Shown here in pieces: positions 1 through 8,754 of a stretch of 53,729 nucleotides of DNA. The notes under the pieces were generated by a model. It saw nothing but the letters and a program-made list of their open reading frames with translations. It searched no databases and had not been told where the DNA came from. The translations under genes and the position numbers were made by a program. The stretch covers positions 1-53,729 of the forward strand of contig JANXTT010000081.1 of the NCBI GenBank assembly GCA_025352225.1. Direction: 5' to 3'. Within the stretch, counting starts at the first letter, position 1. Each line of letters begins with the position of its first letter. The stretch is from Mucilaginibacter sp. Its GTDB lineage: Bacteria; Bacteroidota; Bacteroidia; Sphingobacteriales; Sphingobacteriaceae.

Positions 1-1
1 G

Positions 2-523
2 GCTTTTCCGCAAAGGTTAACACAGGCCGATATTGATGCCGTTAAACTTACCTATAAGAAAATTGTGCAGGATGATAGCTCTATGCTCGAAATTGAACAA
101 ATTATCTCCTATGCTTTAGCCCAAATAGACCCAGCCATAAAAACAGGTAAAGAGATTTATGATTTTGTGGAGCAACATTTAAATATTGAAGTTGTAGGAG
201 TTGTGCCATTAGTGCCTTATCATGGTTATTTTTCGTTACGTAATGGGTCCGACAAAGGCAATTGGGTATATGAATACCAGATTACTATTTTTGAAGGGAA
301 AGACGATCAATACCGGGGGATTAATACGAAGTTTATAGACAGGTATGAGCATAACCTGACTACCACTCCTGAATCAATAAAAAGTGACCTGATTTATCGG
401 TATAAGCATTTGCCAAACCCGGCTGTATATCATGTGGAAAGCGAAATCACGTTCCCGCTAGAGCAAACTTTATTACCGGTTGCCAAAAAATGCCTGGTAA
501 AATACATATCAAAAGTGGCATAA
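2..523 (+). CDS. Unknown protein, C-terminal part (5' end outside window)
   Basis: I do not recognise this gene. The frame is open from the first complete codon at position 2, so the true start lies left of the window and only the last 173 residues are visible. In-frame GTG (65) and ATG (83) codons exist, but the upstream frame reads as ordinary protein (PQRLTQADIDAVK), so they are probably internal. The visible part looks soluble, with mixed charge, several aromatic-rich strands and no membrane segment or signal peptide. About 210 bases without a gene follow before the next start. Confidence 0.6.
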   Translation, partial: AFPQRLTQADIDAVKLTYKKIVQDDSSMLEIEQIISYALAQIDPAIKTGKEIYDFVEQHLNIEVVGVVPLVPYHGYFSLRNGSDKGNWVYEYQITIFEGKDDQYRGINTKFIDRYEHNLTTTPESIKSDLIYRYKHLPNPAVYHVESEITFPLEQTLLPVAKKCLVKYISKVA

Positions 524-733
524 TTAACTCAAATAATAATTATGGCCTTGTTATAATTATACTTGGGGAGATGCCATGTTTGCCTTTATATTGCCCTCCT
601 TTCACTTTCTATTGTTAGCGAATGCCGGGCCGTGTTTTAGTTTTTTTATGCGATAGCCTTTTGTGATATTTGCCTTTTGAACTGGCATCGTCCAGCAGCC
701 CATATATAAGCTATCATCTATTTAAACAAAAAA

Positions 734-1309
734 ATGGTTACCATAATCGACAAACATACCGCACTTGTTTTAATTGACCTGCAAAATGGCATTTTGCAAA
801 TGCCCATGGCAGATACCATAGCTGGTGTTTTAACAAATGTTGCTAAACTGGTGGCTGCTTTCCGGGTAGCCGGGTTACCAATTATATTTGTAAATGTTGA
901 TCCCTCGGGGCCGTTTATCAGGATTCGTAAAGATGCCAACCCGCCTGTTCTACCCCGAAACGATGATTGGCTTAATATTACATCCGATATTGACACCCGC
1001 CCAGGCGATATTTATATAACCAAACCTTCGTGGAATGCTTTTTATAATACAAAAATAGACGAAGAGCTTACGCAAAGAAACATAACCGGTATAGTTTTGG
1101 CAGGCGTTTCTACAAGCATCGGCGTGGAGGGCACTGCGCGCTCGGCGGCTGAAAGAGGCTATAATATAACCTTTGCCAGCGATGCCATGACCGACATGGT
1201 TGCCGAATCGCAAGAACGGAGCCTGAAATATATTTTTCCAAGGCTTGGGCAAGTCGACCTTACGGAGAAGATTATTGAAGTTTTAGAAAAAACCCAACTT
1301 TATTTATAA
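734..1309 (+). CDS. Isochorismatase-like hydrolase with Gly in place of the catalytic Cys
   Basis: This is a 191-residue member of the cysteine hydrolase/isochorismatase superfamily. The Asp of the triad lies in LVLIDLQNG (D15) and the Lys in ITKPSWNAF (K97). The strand normally carrying the nucleophilic Cys reads GVSTSIGVEGTARSAAERGY, with Gly130 where nicotinamidase-type enzymes have Cys. A Gly at this place is known for true isochorismatases such as EntB, which hydrolyse a vinyl ether without a thiol. The substrate is therefore unlikely to be a nicotinamide-type amide, but no siderophore or menaquinone genes flank it, so it stays open. It appears to be transcribed alone. ATG start; length is normal for the family. 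Confidence 0.85.
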   Translation: MVTIIDKHTALVLIDLQNGILQMPMADTIAGVLTNVAKLVAAFRVAGLPIIFVNVDPSGPFIRIRKDANPPVLPRNDDWLNITSDIDTRPGDIYITKPSWNAFYNTKIDEELTQRNITGIVLAGVSTSIGVEGTARSAAERGYNITFASDAMTDMVAESQERSLKYIFPRLGQVDLTEKIIEVLEKTQLYL

Positions 1310-1698
1310 GCATCAAGCAATAATAATGCCTGTTGCTTAATAATGGTGGATTAGTAGTATTATGAAATACATCTTCGCCCGGCTTGCTAAAGATGAATTG
1401 GATGCCCCCCCAGGAGCGATGGTTAGCACCTAATGATCAATATTTCTGCAGCTGGATGTGGCGAGGCCGGATCGGTTGTCGGTGTTTTTAGTATCCTTTT
1501 AAAGTAAATCTTATTCAGGCATCATCAGTCTCAATACCATGAGACTAATCCAGCCTGTATTGTAGCTATCTTTAACTGTTAACACCGGTTCGTGAGAAGC
1601 CCTGTTAAAGTTCTTTGAAAAAATAAAAGACAATACCCACATTCAAAAGGCATCGCACTGCTTAACTTTGCCACATTACTTTTATAAACCTATTACTA
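1310..1698. other. Intergenic region without a convincing gene
   Basis: These 389 bases carry no ORF I would call. Near the left end AAGCAA and TTGCTT can pair around a 13-base loop, a weak candidate terminator for the upstream hydrolase. CTTTAAC (1570-1576) and GTTAAAG (1604-1610) form a second weak inverted repeat. A 23-codon ATG frame at 1361-1432 reads like random or decayed sequence. The right end holds the recQ promoter. Confidence 0.5.
1663..1670 (+). promoter_or_regulatory. Probable -7 promoter element for recQ
   Basis: TAACTTTG matches the Bacteroidota -7 consensus TAnnTTTG exactly and lies 28 bases before the recQ ATG. The -33 position about 20 bases upstream reads TTC rather than TTG, so the promoter may be modest. 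Confidence 0.5.
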
Positions 1699-3840
1699 AT
1701 GACTACCGCCGAGGCACTGCATAAATATTTTGGTTACCGCGAATTCCGCCATGAGCAGGAGGCCATTATCAGCCATGTTTTAAATCAGAAAGATGCTTTG
1801 GTGTTAATGCCAACAGGCGGTGGTAAATCAATTTGTTACCAGTTGCCTGCTGTAATAATGCCGGGCTTAACGGTAGTTATTTCGCCGCTTATCGCATTAA
1901 TGAAAGATCAGGTTGATGCCCTTAACATCAACGGCATCAAGGCGGCATTCTTAAATTCGTCCCAGGCAGACAACGAGCAGCGCGAAATTATAAAACAACT
2001 CAAAGCCAATGAAATTAAGCTGTTATACCTGGCCCCCGAAAGATTGTTTAGTGCCGAGAACAAACTGATCGACTTTTTAAAAACGCTCCACGTTTCACTC
2101 ATCGCCATTGATGAAGCACATTGTATCTCGCATTGGGGGCATGATTTTCGTCCGGAATACCTGATGCTTGCCGGATTAAAAACAGCTTTCCCCACTTTGC
2201 CCGTTATTGCATTAACCGCTACGGCGGATCAGATCACCCGCAAGGATATTTTGGATAAACTCCAACTCCATCATCCGGCACAATTCGTCTCCTCGTTCGA
2301 TCGAAAAAATATCTATTACCAGGTCTCGCCCAAAAAGAAAAGCTTTGATCAGCTTTTAAAGTTTCTAGATCAGTATCCACAAGATTCGGGCATCATATAT
2401 TGCTTGTCGCGGCAGTCAACAGAAAAATTAGCCGAAGACCTCCGTAACGAAGGGTTCTCCGCAAAGGCTTATCATGCCGGGCTTGATAAAAAAACAAAAG
2501 ATCAAAATCAGGAAGCCTTTCTGCGTGACGAAGTTAAGATCATGGTTGCTACCATCGCTTTTGGTATGGGCATCAATAAATCAAACGTACGGTTTGTGGT
2601 GCATATGGACCTGCCTAAAAATATAGAAGGTTACTATCAGGAAACTGGCCGTGCCGGCCGTGATGGCTTACCAAGTAACGCGTTACTGTTTTACTCCTAT
2701 GGCGATGCCCTAAAATTGCAAGGCTTTGCCCGAGTAGAAGGTAACGAGGCTCAAAGCCAGATTATGCTTAAAAAGTTGGACGATATGGTGCGGTTTTGCC
2801 AGTTACAAACCTGCCGCCGGCAATTCTTGCTTCAGTACTTCGATGAAAAAGCAGCCCCTGATTGTGGCGCTTGTGACGTTTGCCTGAGCGATTTTGAAAA
2901 AATAGACGGCACCACCATAGCCCAAAAAGCACTCTCGGCTGTAGCCCGCCTAAACGAAAGCTTTGGCGTAACTTACGTGATAGACCTTTTACGTGGCTCG
3001 CAAAACGAAAAGATCCGCGAACAGCATAAACAACTAAAAACTTACGGCATTGGCGCCGATATCAGCAAGGCCGACTGGCAGCAATATATCCGCGAACTCA
3101 TAGCACAGGATTATTTACAATCCGTTGGCGACCCTTACCCCATTCTCAAACTAACCACTAAAAGCGAACACGTTTTAAAAGGCAAGCAAAATGTACAGTT
3201 AACCCAATCACAAACCATCCACCAAAAGCAAACTGCCGAAATTATACCTTACGAAGCCGGCTTATTAATAGAGCTGAAAGCAACAAGGCTAGCCATTGCC
3301 ACCCGGGAAGACGTTCCTGCTTATATTATCCTGTCTGATGCTACTTTGTTAGAGATGGCTACTTATTTGCCTCAAAACATAGCAGAGCTTAAACAAATAT
3401 CGGGCTTTGGCGACGTGAAGATTGAACGATACGGCAAACCGTTTGAGCAGACGATTAAAGCATACTGTATGCATCATCAATTAACCTCCCGTATCGGTCA
3501 AAAATCACCTAAACGGGAAAGAAAACCTAAAACCATACGGATAGGCACGCAAACAGAAACGTATAATTTATACAAGGCAGGCATGAACATAACCGAGATC
3601 GCAACCGTTAGAAGCTTATCGCCAATGACTATTGAATCGCATTTATGCCGGTTTATACAAACGGGTGAACTTGATGTATTTGAATTGGTGCCAAATGCAA
3701 AGCTACCAGCTATTAAAGATGCTGCCGAAAGTTATGGATATGAAAAAATAGCCCCCTTAAAAGAAGTTTTGGGCGATAACTATTCTTATACCGAAATTAA
3801 AGCAGTAATAGCCTGGATGCAAAGAGCAGCAGTTATTTAA
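1699..3840 (+). CDS. recQ: ATP-dependent DNA helicase RecQ
   Basis: RecQ is a 3'-5' superfamily 2 helicase acting in recombination and replication-fork repair. Motif I is MPTGGGKS (about residues 38-45), followed by IDEAHCISHWGHDFRPEY (motif II plus the RecQ aromatic loop), ALTATAD, GIIYCLSRQ, and QETGRAGRDG (motif VI). The zinc site is visible around residues 375-402 (CRRQF...CGACDVC). A winged-helix RQC region follows, then an HRDC domain and a C-terminal helix-turn-helix extension (roughly the last 90 residues) as in the 700-residue Bacteroidota form. It seems monocistronic, ending before a strong hairpin shared with the convergent gene. Confidence 0.97.
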   Translation: MTTAEALHKYFGYREFRHEQEAIISHVLNQKDALVLMPTGGGKSICYQLPAVIMPGLTVVISPLIALMKDQVDALNINGIKAAFLNSSQADNEQREIIKQLKANEIKLLYLAPERLFSAENKLIDFLKTLHVSLIAIDEAHCISHWGHDFRPEYLMLAGLKTAFPTLPVIALTATADQITRKDILDKLQLHHPAQFVSSFDRKNIYYQVSPKKKSFDQLLKFLDQYPQDSGIIYCLSRQSTEKLAEDLRNEGFSAKAYHAGLDKKTKDQNQEAFLRDEVKIMVATIAFGMGINKSNVRFVVHMDLPKNIEGYYQETGRAGRDGLPSNALLFYSYGDALKLQGFARVEGNEAQSQIMLKKLDDMVRFCQLQTCRRQFLLQYFDEKAAPDCGACDVCLSDFEKIDGTTIAQKALSAVARLNESFGVTYVIDLLRGSQNEKIREQHKQLKTYGIGADISKADWQQYIRELIAQDYLQSVGDPYPILKLTTKSEHVLKGKQNVQLTQSQTIHQKQTAEIIPYEAGLLIELKATRLAIATREDVPAYIILSDATLLEMATYLPQNIAELKQISGFGDVKIERYGKPFEQTIKAYCMHHQLTSRIGQKSPKRERKPKTIRIGTQTETYNLYKAGMNITEIATVRSLSPMTIESHLCRFIQTGELDVFELVPNAKLPAIKDAAESYGYEKIAPLKEVLGDNYSYTEIKAVIAWMQRAAVI

Positions 3841-3853
3841 TAAAACAGGAATC

Positions 3854-3911
3854 AAACTAAGAAGCACTCCCTTAAGGCATACCTCCTTAAGAGAGTGCAC
3901 TTACTTAGTTT
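3854..3911. terminator. Bidirectional terminator hairpin between recQ and the metzincin gene
   Basis: An inner stem GCACTCCCTTAAGG (3864-3877) pairs with CCTTAAGAGAGTGC (3885-3898) with one mismatch around a 7-base loop. An outer stem AAACTAAG (3854-3861) pairs exactly with CTTAGTTT (3904-3911). It lies between two convergent stop codons. Confidence 0.8.
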
Positions 3912-3940
3912 AAGTATGTTTGTTTAATCAATAGTAAAAC

Positions 3941-4453
3941 TTAATAGTCCATAGTAATATTCTCGGTAATTGATCCCACACCAAACGGCACAGAACTCTC
4001 TACGTGTTGTGCCAGCCGGTTGGAATGGTTAAACCCCAACTGATGGCACCACTCATGCGTTAAATGCCCCACATATTCAGGAAGCGTTAAGTTATTAAAC
4101 CAATTGCGATGCGTGTATATTCGTTTAGTATCCGGGTTGGTATAGCCCAAATCGTCTACATCTCCGCCAGGGAGCAATTCAAGGTTTAAATCCACTTGCT
4201 TTATTTCATCCTCTCCGGAGTTTTGCGTAATTATTTCGTAAACCTGTTTATTGGTATAAGGTTTATCAATATAGTTCCCTAAAAACGACCGCCGGTAATG
4301 AAACCTGAATAATCCATCTGTAGTAAATTTCAATACCCCATCCCTGAATTTTTCGTTGTTTAAAATTTTATTAAGCACTTGTTTTGCTACCTCCACTTTT
4401 TTCAACTCACCGGGGTTAAAACCTTTTGCTGTTGCAATGTTCACCTTTATCAT
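3941..4453 (-). CDS. Metzincin-like zinc metallopeptidase, cytoplasmic or non-classically exported
   Basis: This 170-residue protein has a full metzincin zinc signature, HEWCHQLGFNH (His133, Glu134, His137, Gly140, His143). There is no signal peptide or lipobox: the N-terminus is MIKVNIATAKGF. Downstream of the zinc motif there is SVPFGVG (154-160) instead of a visible Met-turn. The upstream half is not recognisable to me and may bind the substrate. The start is supported by AGGGAG directly before the ATG. It is transcribed alone, convergent with recQ. A zinc-protease-type fold is a strong inference; substrate and whether it is an effector, toxin or housekeeping protease cannot be told. Confidence 0.7.
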   Translation of the reverse strand: MIKVNIATAKGFNPGELKKVEVAKQVLNKILNNEKFRDGVLKFTTDGLFRFHYRRSFLGNYIDKPYTNKQVYEIITQNSGEDEIKQVDLNLELLPGGDVDDLGYTNPDTKRIYTHRNWFNNLTLPEYVGHLTHEWCHQLGFNHSNRLAQHVESSVPFGVGSITENITMDY

Positions 4454-4571
4454 CTCCCTAATTTTTTAATAAATACACCTGAACCATACTGCCTTAAAAA
4501 TAATCTGTTATCATTATATATTGTTATTAAACAAGTGTTATATAATGCTGATTAAAAAACCAATAAGGTGT

Positions 4572-4579
4572 TAACTTTG
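4572..4579 (+). promoter_or_regulatory. Candidate -7 promoter element upstream of murF
   Basis: TAACTTTG is an exact TAnnTTTG match in the AT-rich spacer 4454-4716. A second, one-mismatch element TAAACTTG sits at 4692-4699, much nearer the murF ATG. Either could serve; the spacer holds no other feature. Confidence 0.3.
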
Positions 4580-4716
4580 TTTTAACTTGACGTTAATATT
4601 TTTTAATTAATTAGCACATAATATAACCCTTGCATTATTTAGTTAATTACTGAAAATTAAAGAGATTAAACCTATTTTAGTTCCTGAATTTTAAACTTGC
4701 ACAAAGCATTACAAAC

Positions 4717-6018
4717 ATGACTACCGAACAGCTTTACCATGTTTATTTACAACACCCGGTTATTAGTACTGATACTCGTAAAATTATACCTGATAGTATT
4801 TTTTTTGCCTTAAAAGGCGATCGTTTTGATGCCAATACCTTTGCCGAAAAAGCCCTTGAGGCTGGTGCCGCTTACGCTGTTATTGATAATGCAGCCTATA
4901 AAAAAAACGATCGTTGTATTTTAGTTGGTGATGTGCTAACAAGGCTGCAGGATCTGGCACGGCACCATCGCGGCCAATTAAATATCCCGGTTATAGGGCT
5001 AACGGGTTCTAACGGTAAAACCACCACTAAAGAATTGATTAACGCGGTACTAGCGCAACGGTTTAAAACACATGCTACGTTTGGTAATTTAAACAACCAT
5101 ATTGGTGTGCCGCTAACCATATTAGCGATTGACCATCGTATTGAGATCGCTGTGATAGAAATGGGGGCTAACCACCAACAAGAGATTGAACTTTTATGCA
5201 GCATCGCACAACCCACCCACGGGCTTATTACTAATATTGGTAAAGCGCATCTGGAGGGGTTTGGCGGTATAGCAGGCGTAAAAAAAGGTAAGGGCGAATT
5301 GTTTGATTACATTAAAACCCATAACGGGATGGCTTTTGTAAGCGGAGATAGCCCCGCGTTGCTTGATATGGCTGAGGATCGCTCGCTGCCTGCCGTAATT
5401 AAATATGGTACTGGCAAGGGAAATGCAATATCAGGCGAATTGCTTGAAAACGCGCCATACTTAAAACTGCGTTGGAAGGTGGCTGATGGAGAATATCACA
5501 TAACACAGTCACAATTAACAGGTGCCTATAATTTAGATAATATTTTGGCAGCCATCTGTGTTGGTAATTATTGGGGGCTTTCGCCAGATACGGTGAAAGC
5601 GGGTATTGAAGGGTATGCCCCACAAAATAACAGATCACAGATAGTAAAAACAACAACCAACACCCTCATCTGCGATTATTATAATGCCAACCCCAGTAGT
5701 ATGGCCGTAGCTATTGATAATTTAGATAAACTGGATGCCATAAATAAAGTACTTATACTTGGCGATATGTTTGAACTTGGCGATGAAGCAACTGCCGAGC
5801 ACGCGTTTATTATTAATAAAGCATTGGCTATCCCGGTTAACCAACGAATTTTTATCGGGCCCGATTTTTATAAACATAGCGAATTGGCCAATGCCACCTT
5901 TTACCAAACCGTTGAAGACGCTATGGACGCGTTTAAAGTTAACCCGGTATTAAACGCAACTATATTAGTTAAAGGATCAAGAGGGATGGCATTAGAGCGG
6001 TTGTTGGCGTTTTTTTAA
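4717..6018 (+). CDS. murF: UDP-N-acetylmuramoyl-tripeptide--D-alanyl-D-alanine ligase MurF
   Basis: MurF adds D-Ala-D-Ala to UDP-MurNAc-tripeptide, the last cytoplasmic step of the peptidoglycan precursor. The 433 residues follow the Mur ligase order: N-terminal UMP-binding domain (DTRKIIPDSIFFAL), the ATP loop TGSNGKTTTKELI (about residues 95-107), the central domain with NIGKAHLEGFGG, and the C-terminal domain ending in KGSRGMALE. It is not in a dcw cluster here: the neighbours are a metzincin gene and a small lipoprotein. No terminator is visible directly behind it. Confidence 0.97.
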   Translation: MTTEQLYHVYLQHPVISTDTRKIIPDSIFFALKGDRFDANTFAEKALEAGAAYAVIDNAAYKKNDRCILVGDVLTRLQDLARHHRGQLNIPVIGLTGSNGKTTTKELINAVLAQRFKTHATFGNLNNHIGVPLTILAIDHRIEIAVIEMGANHQQEIELLCSIAQPTHGLITNIGKAHLEGFGGIAGVKKGKGELFDYIKTHNGMAFVSGDSPALLDMAEDRSLPAVIKYGTGKGNAISGELLENAPYLKLRWKVADGEYHITQSQLTGAYNLDNILAAICVGNYWGLSPDTVKAGIEGYAPQNNRSQIVKTTTNTLICDYYNANPSSMAVAIDNLDKLDAINKVLILGDMFELGDEATAEHAFIINKALAIPVNQRIFIGPDFYKHSELANATFYQTVEDAMDAFKVNPVLNATILVKGSRGMALERLLAFF

Positions 6019-6129
6019 AATGAAACCTTGTTTGTACTTGTTAACAATACTTACAAATAAGATCATAATAATGCTTTATACTGTTCAATATTAGCTATGT
6101 TTGCCACCCATTATTAATTAATTTAAAAT

Positions 6130-6591
6130 ATGAAAAAAATCAAATCGTTAGTTTTGTTTCTTAGTTTGTTTGTTGCGGTAAGCTCATGTAAAAAGTCGGA
6201 TAGCGGTACTACACCCACTAGCGGCGCATCTATAACACTAAAAGTAGATGGCGCAGCAAAAACATCTACATCACAGGTTGCTATACTTTATACATCTTTA
6301 AATAGTTTTCAATTAATAGCGCAAATTGGTACTGTAGAATTATTAAATATATCCATTAATAATTTAAAAGTAGGTACTTTTAACACTGGTGGCACTGATG
6401 CTATTTTAAGCTATTCTACCGATGCTACTTTTGCTAATACCTTTCTGGGTACAACAGGAACTGTTACTGTTACGTCTTTAACAAGTGATACCATAGTAGG
6501 TACATTCCAGTTTACAGGCACAAACGCATCTAGTCTTAAAACCAAAGTTATAAGCGAAGGCTCTTTTAACTGCAAATACAGCAAACAATAA
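6130..6591 (+). CDS. Small predicted lipoprotein of unknown function
   Basis: The 153-residue product begins with a lipoprotein signal ending in the lipobox VSSC (Cys20), so it should be anchored to the envelope after lipidation. The mature part has a Ser/Thr/Gly linker (SDSGTTPTSG), then about 120 residues rich in Thr, Val and Ile that read as beta strands. This layout is common in Bacteroidota lipoproteins of DUF6252 type, but I cannot assign it firmly. A perfect hairpin follows 16 bases after the stop. Function unknown. Confidence 0.75.
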   Translation: MKKIKSLVLFLSLFVAVSSCKKSDSGTTPTSGASITLKVDGAAKTSTSQVAILYTSLNSFQLIAQIGTVELLNISINNLKVGTFNTGGTDAILSYSTDATFANTFLGTTGTVTVTSLTSDTIVGTFQFTGTNASSLKTKVISEGSFNCKYSKQ

Positions 6592-6607
6592 GTTTTAAGA
6601 TAACACT

Positions 6608-6649
6608 ATAAAGAGCCCCCAATTGTTTTCACAATTGGGGGCTCTTTAT
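6608..6649. terminator. Perfect 19-bp terminator hairpin
   Basis: ATAAAGAGCCCCCAATTGT pairs without mismatch with its complement at 6631-6649 across a TTTC loop. The 3' arm ends in CTCTTTAT. It closes the lipoprotein transcript. Confidence 0.9.
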
Positions 6650-6705
6650 TAACCCGTTTGCCGGAAGAAAAAATTTCTGGAAGGGTTTTTGTATACCTTC
6701 TCTAT

Positions 6706-7284
6706 ATGAAATTTAATTGGTGGAGCTATGTTTTTTTAATGGCCATCTGTTCTTGCAGGCCCAAGCCTGGTTCGTTTACCAGGATTACCTCGGGTAATAT
6801 AATTAGCGTAAATCCTATAACGCATGCACCCGTTGGTAATAAAGCACCGCTAACCAACATCAATACAGCAAAAACGCCCCCATCTGTTTTAATAGCTTTT
6901 GCCCGCTCCCTTATAGGTACGCCATATAAATTTGGCTCAATTGATCCAAAGCAGGGGTTTGATTGTTCGGGTTTTATAACCTATGTATTTAGGCATTTTG
7001 GAATAAACGTACCCCGGAGTTCAGTTGATTTTACATTTGTACAGCGGAAAATTGGTAGGAAAAGGGCCAGGCCAGGCGACCTTATACTTTTCACCGGCAC
7101 TGACAGCACAAACAGAACCGTAGGGCATATGGGTATAATTGTGTCAAATTATAGAGATAGCCTTGTATTTATACACTCCACATCCGGCAAAGCAAAAGGC
7201 GTTACCGAAACGCCGTTAAACGTTTATTATCTGGGCCGATACATCAAAACAATCCGCATATTTCCACAAAATAATCAGCAATAA
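6706..7284 (+). CDS. NlpC/P60 family cell-wall peptidase, predicted lipoprotein
   Basis: NlpC/P60 enzymes cut gamma-D-Glu-diamino acid or related bonds in peptidoglycan stem peptides. The catalytic Cys is in DCSGFITYVF, the His in TVGHMGIIVS, and a third polar position in FIHSTSG, spread over the last 120 residues. I chose the ATG at 6706 over the TTG at 6658 because it gives a short N-terminal signal (FLMAICSC, Cys17) typical of an envelope lipoprotein; the longer version would put 16 charged residues in front. The 192 residues contain one catalytic domain and no SH3 or LysM domain. It lies behind the hairpin and is probably transcribed separately. Confidence 0.9.
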   Translation: MKFNWWSYVFLMAICSCRPKPGSFTRITSGNIISVNPITHAPVGNKAPLTNINTAKTPPSVLIAFARSLIGTPYKFGSIDPKQGFDCSGFITYVFRHFGINVPRSSVDFTFVQRKIGRKRARPGDLILFTGTDSTNRTVGHMGIIVSNYRDSLVFIHSTSGKAKGVTETPLNVYYLGRYIKTIRIFPQNNQQ

Positions 7285-7294
7285 TTTATTAATA

Positions 7295-8617
7295 CTAACT
7301 AAGCCTGTGGCTTTGTTTAATAACTTGCAATTCATCTTTTAAATACTGAAAACAAGGCCGGCATTCTACATCTGGATTAATGCACGCGTCTCTTAATTTG
7401 TAAAGCTTCATCAGGGTTTGATGTTCCTTTACTTCGTTACACAAAAAAAGCAAATCATCTAGCAGGTGGCCATATGCACTCACTTCAATCCGTTCTAGTG
7501 CAAATGCAATTGTTGTATCTGCTGTATTATAAAAACAGGCCGCGCCAAAATCGCCGAATAAAGCATTTCCATCATCATCTATCAGGGTATTATGCGCATA
7601 CAAATCGCTGTGCATAATGCCTTTGCTATGCAACTGCGCCGCCACAGAAACTATTGTACAGGCTGTTTTTAACACCTGCTCAACTGTTAAGCTTAAGCTA
7701 TCTTTAAAAACATCCCTGGTACAGCTTTCAAAACTGGGTGGGTTTCCCAGGTTAAAAAAACGATCGGGAATCAACCCCATAACTAAGCCTTTTTTACCTT
7801 CAGGATGTGCGGCTACCCTTCCAATCAGTTGTACAAGGCCCGGATGCTCCCCCGCGGAAATGAACGTGTTCATTTCATCTTCGGGGTGGCCGTCGCTGGT
7901 TACCGCACCTTTAAAAATTTTAATAGCCACATCCTTTGCTTGGCCGTCAACGTGCCAAGTTGCTTTAGAAATAATACCCGATGCTCCTTCGCCAAGTAAG
8001 TGATTAATTTCCAATTCATCCCAGCCAATTGGATCAAGCGGTGGTATTGTAGTGTATTCACTAAATGGATTTCCCGAAAACGCGAGCCACGAAAGCTTGG
8101 GCATATATAAAAGCCATTCGGGCAAATGGCTGAGTTTATTAGCAGCGATACGCAGCAGAGCCAGTTCCCGGCAATGGCTAAGTTGCTCGGGCAGCGCCTT
8201 AAGCCTATTGCCCGCGAGCATCAATTTTTGCATCCTTAAGCAGTTGCCTATCGCCGCGGGTAATTCTGCTATCTGGTTATTGGTAAGTATGAGCCAGCGC
8301 AAATTTGGGTTTAATGATTGTGGCGGCACGGTGTCTATCCGGTTACTTTTAAAACCAACAATATCCAGCAAAGGGCAATCGGCCAGTACTTCGGGCAAAA
8401 CAGTGAATTGATTTTCCGAGCAAAATAAGATCCTTAGCTTATACAGCCGGCCAAAACTTGATGGTAACGCGTTTAAGTTATTGTTAGAAAGGTCAAGCAT
8501 TTCCAGGGTATCTGCCAGCTCAAATAGCTCTTCTGGAAACATAGAAAGCCCCTCAGAGAGCTTCAGCGCAACTACGCCTTTTAGTTTTCCATCCTGTAAT
8601 TGTTTTAATGTTTGCAT
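7295..8617 (-). CDS. Leucine-rich-repeat protein kinase (eukaryotic-like)
   Basis: The N-terminal 200 residues carry about seven LRR units of about 23 residues (for example LEMLDLSNNNLNALPSSFG and LRWLILTNNQIAELPAAIG). A protein-kinase domain fills residues 205-440: glycine loop LLGEGASGIISKA, lysine in VAIKIFKG, catalytic loop MHSDLYAHNTLID (HSD in place of HRD, as in many LRR kinases of bacteria) and FGDFGAA. There is no signal peptide or membrane segment, so it should be cytosolic. Family knowledge suggests Ser/Thr phosphorylation with the LRRs choosing partners; targets are unknown. It is monocistronic, convergent with the NlpC/P60 gene only 10 bases away. Confidence 0.9.
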   Translation of the reverse strand: MQTLKQLQDGKLKGVVALKLSEGLSMFPEELFELADTLEMLDLSNNNLNALPSSFGRLYKLRILFCSENQFTVLPEVLADCPLLDIVGFKSNRIDTVPPQSLNPNLRWLILTNNQIAELPAAIGNCLRMQKLMLAGNRLKALPEQLSHCRELALLRIAANKLSHLPEWLLYMPKLSWLAFSGNPFSEYTTIPPLDPIGWDELEINHLLGEGASGIISKATWHVDGQAKDVAIKIFKGAVTSDGHPEDEMNTFISAGEHPGLVQLIGRVAAHPEGKKGLVMGLIPDRFFNLGNPPSFESCTRDVFKDSLSLTVEQVLKTACTIVSVAAQLHSKGIMHSDLYAHNTLIDDDGNALFGDFGAACFYNTADTTIAFALERIEVSAYGHLLDDLLFLCNEVKEHQTLMKLYKLRDACINPDVECRPCFQYLKDELQVIKQSHRLS

Positions 8618-8754
8618 AGTAAAGGTTGCCCTTACAAATATAGATAAACATCCTAATCACCAATTATTAAACCAAAGCATAGTGCCCTTGTATAAATAGA
8701 TTTTGGAATTTGATATACATCTATTACTTTTAAGCCGCCAATTATATATTTTTT

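Noticed and set aside
1361..1432. 23-codon ATG frame
   Set aside because: Short, with no conserved features; may be a decayed remnant but cannot be supported.
1570..1611. CTTTAAC/GTTAAAG inverted repeat as an operator of recQ
   Set aside because: Only 7 bp with a long loop and no overlap with the promoter; could be chance.
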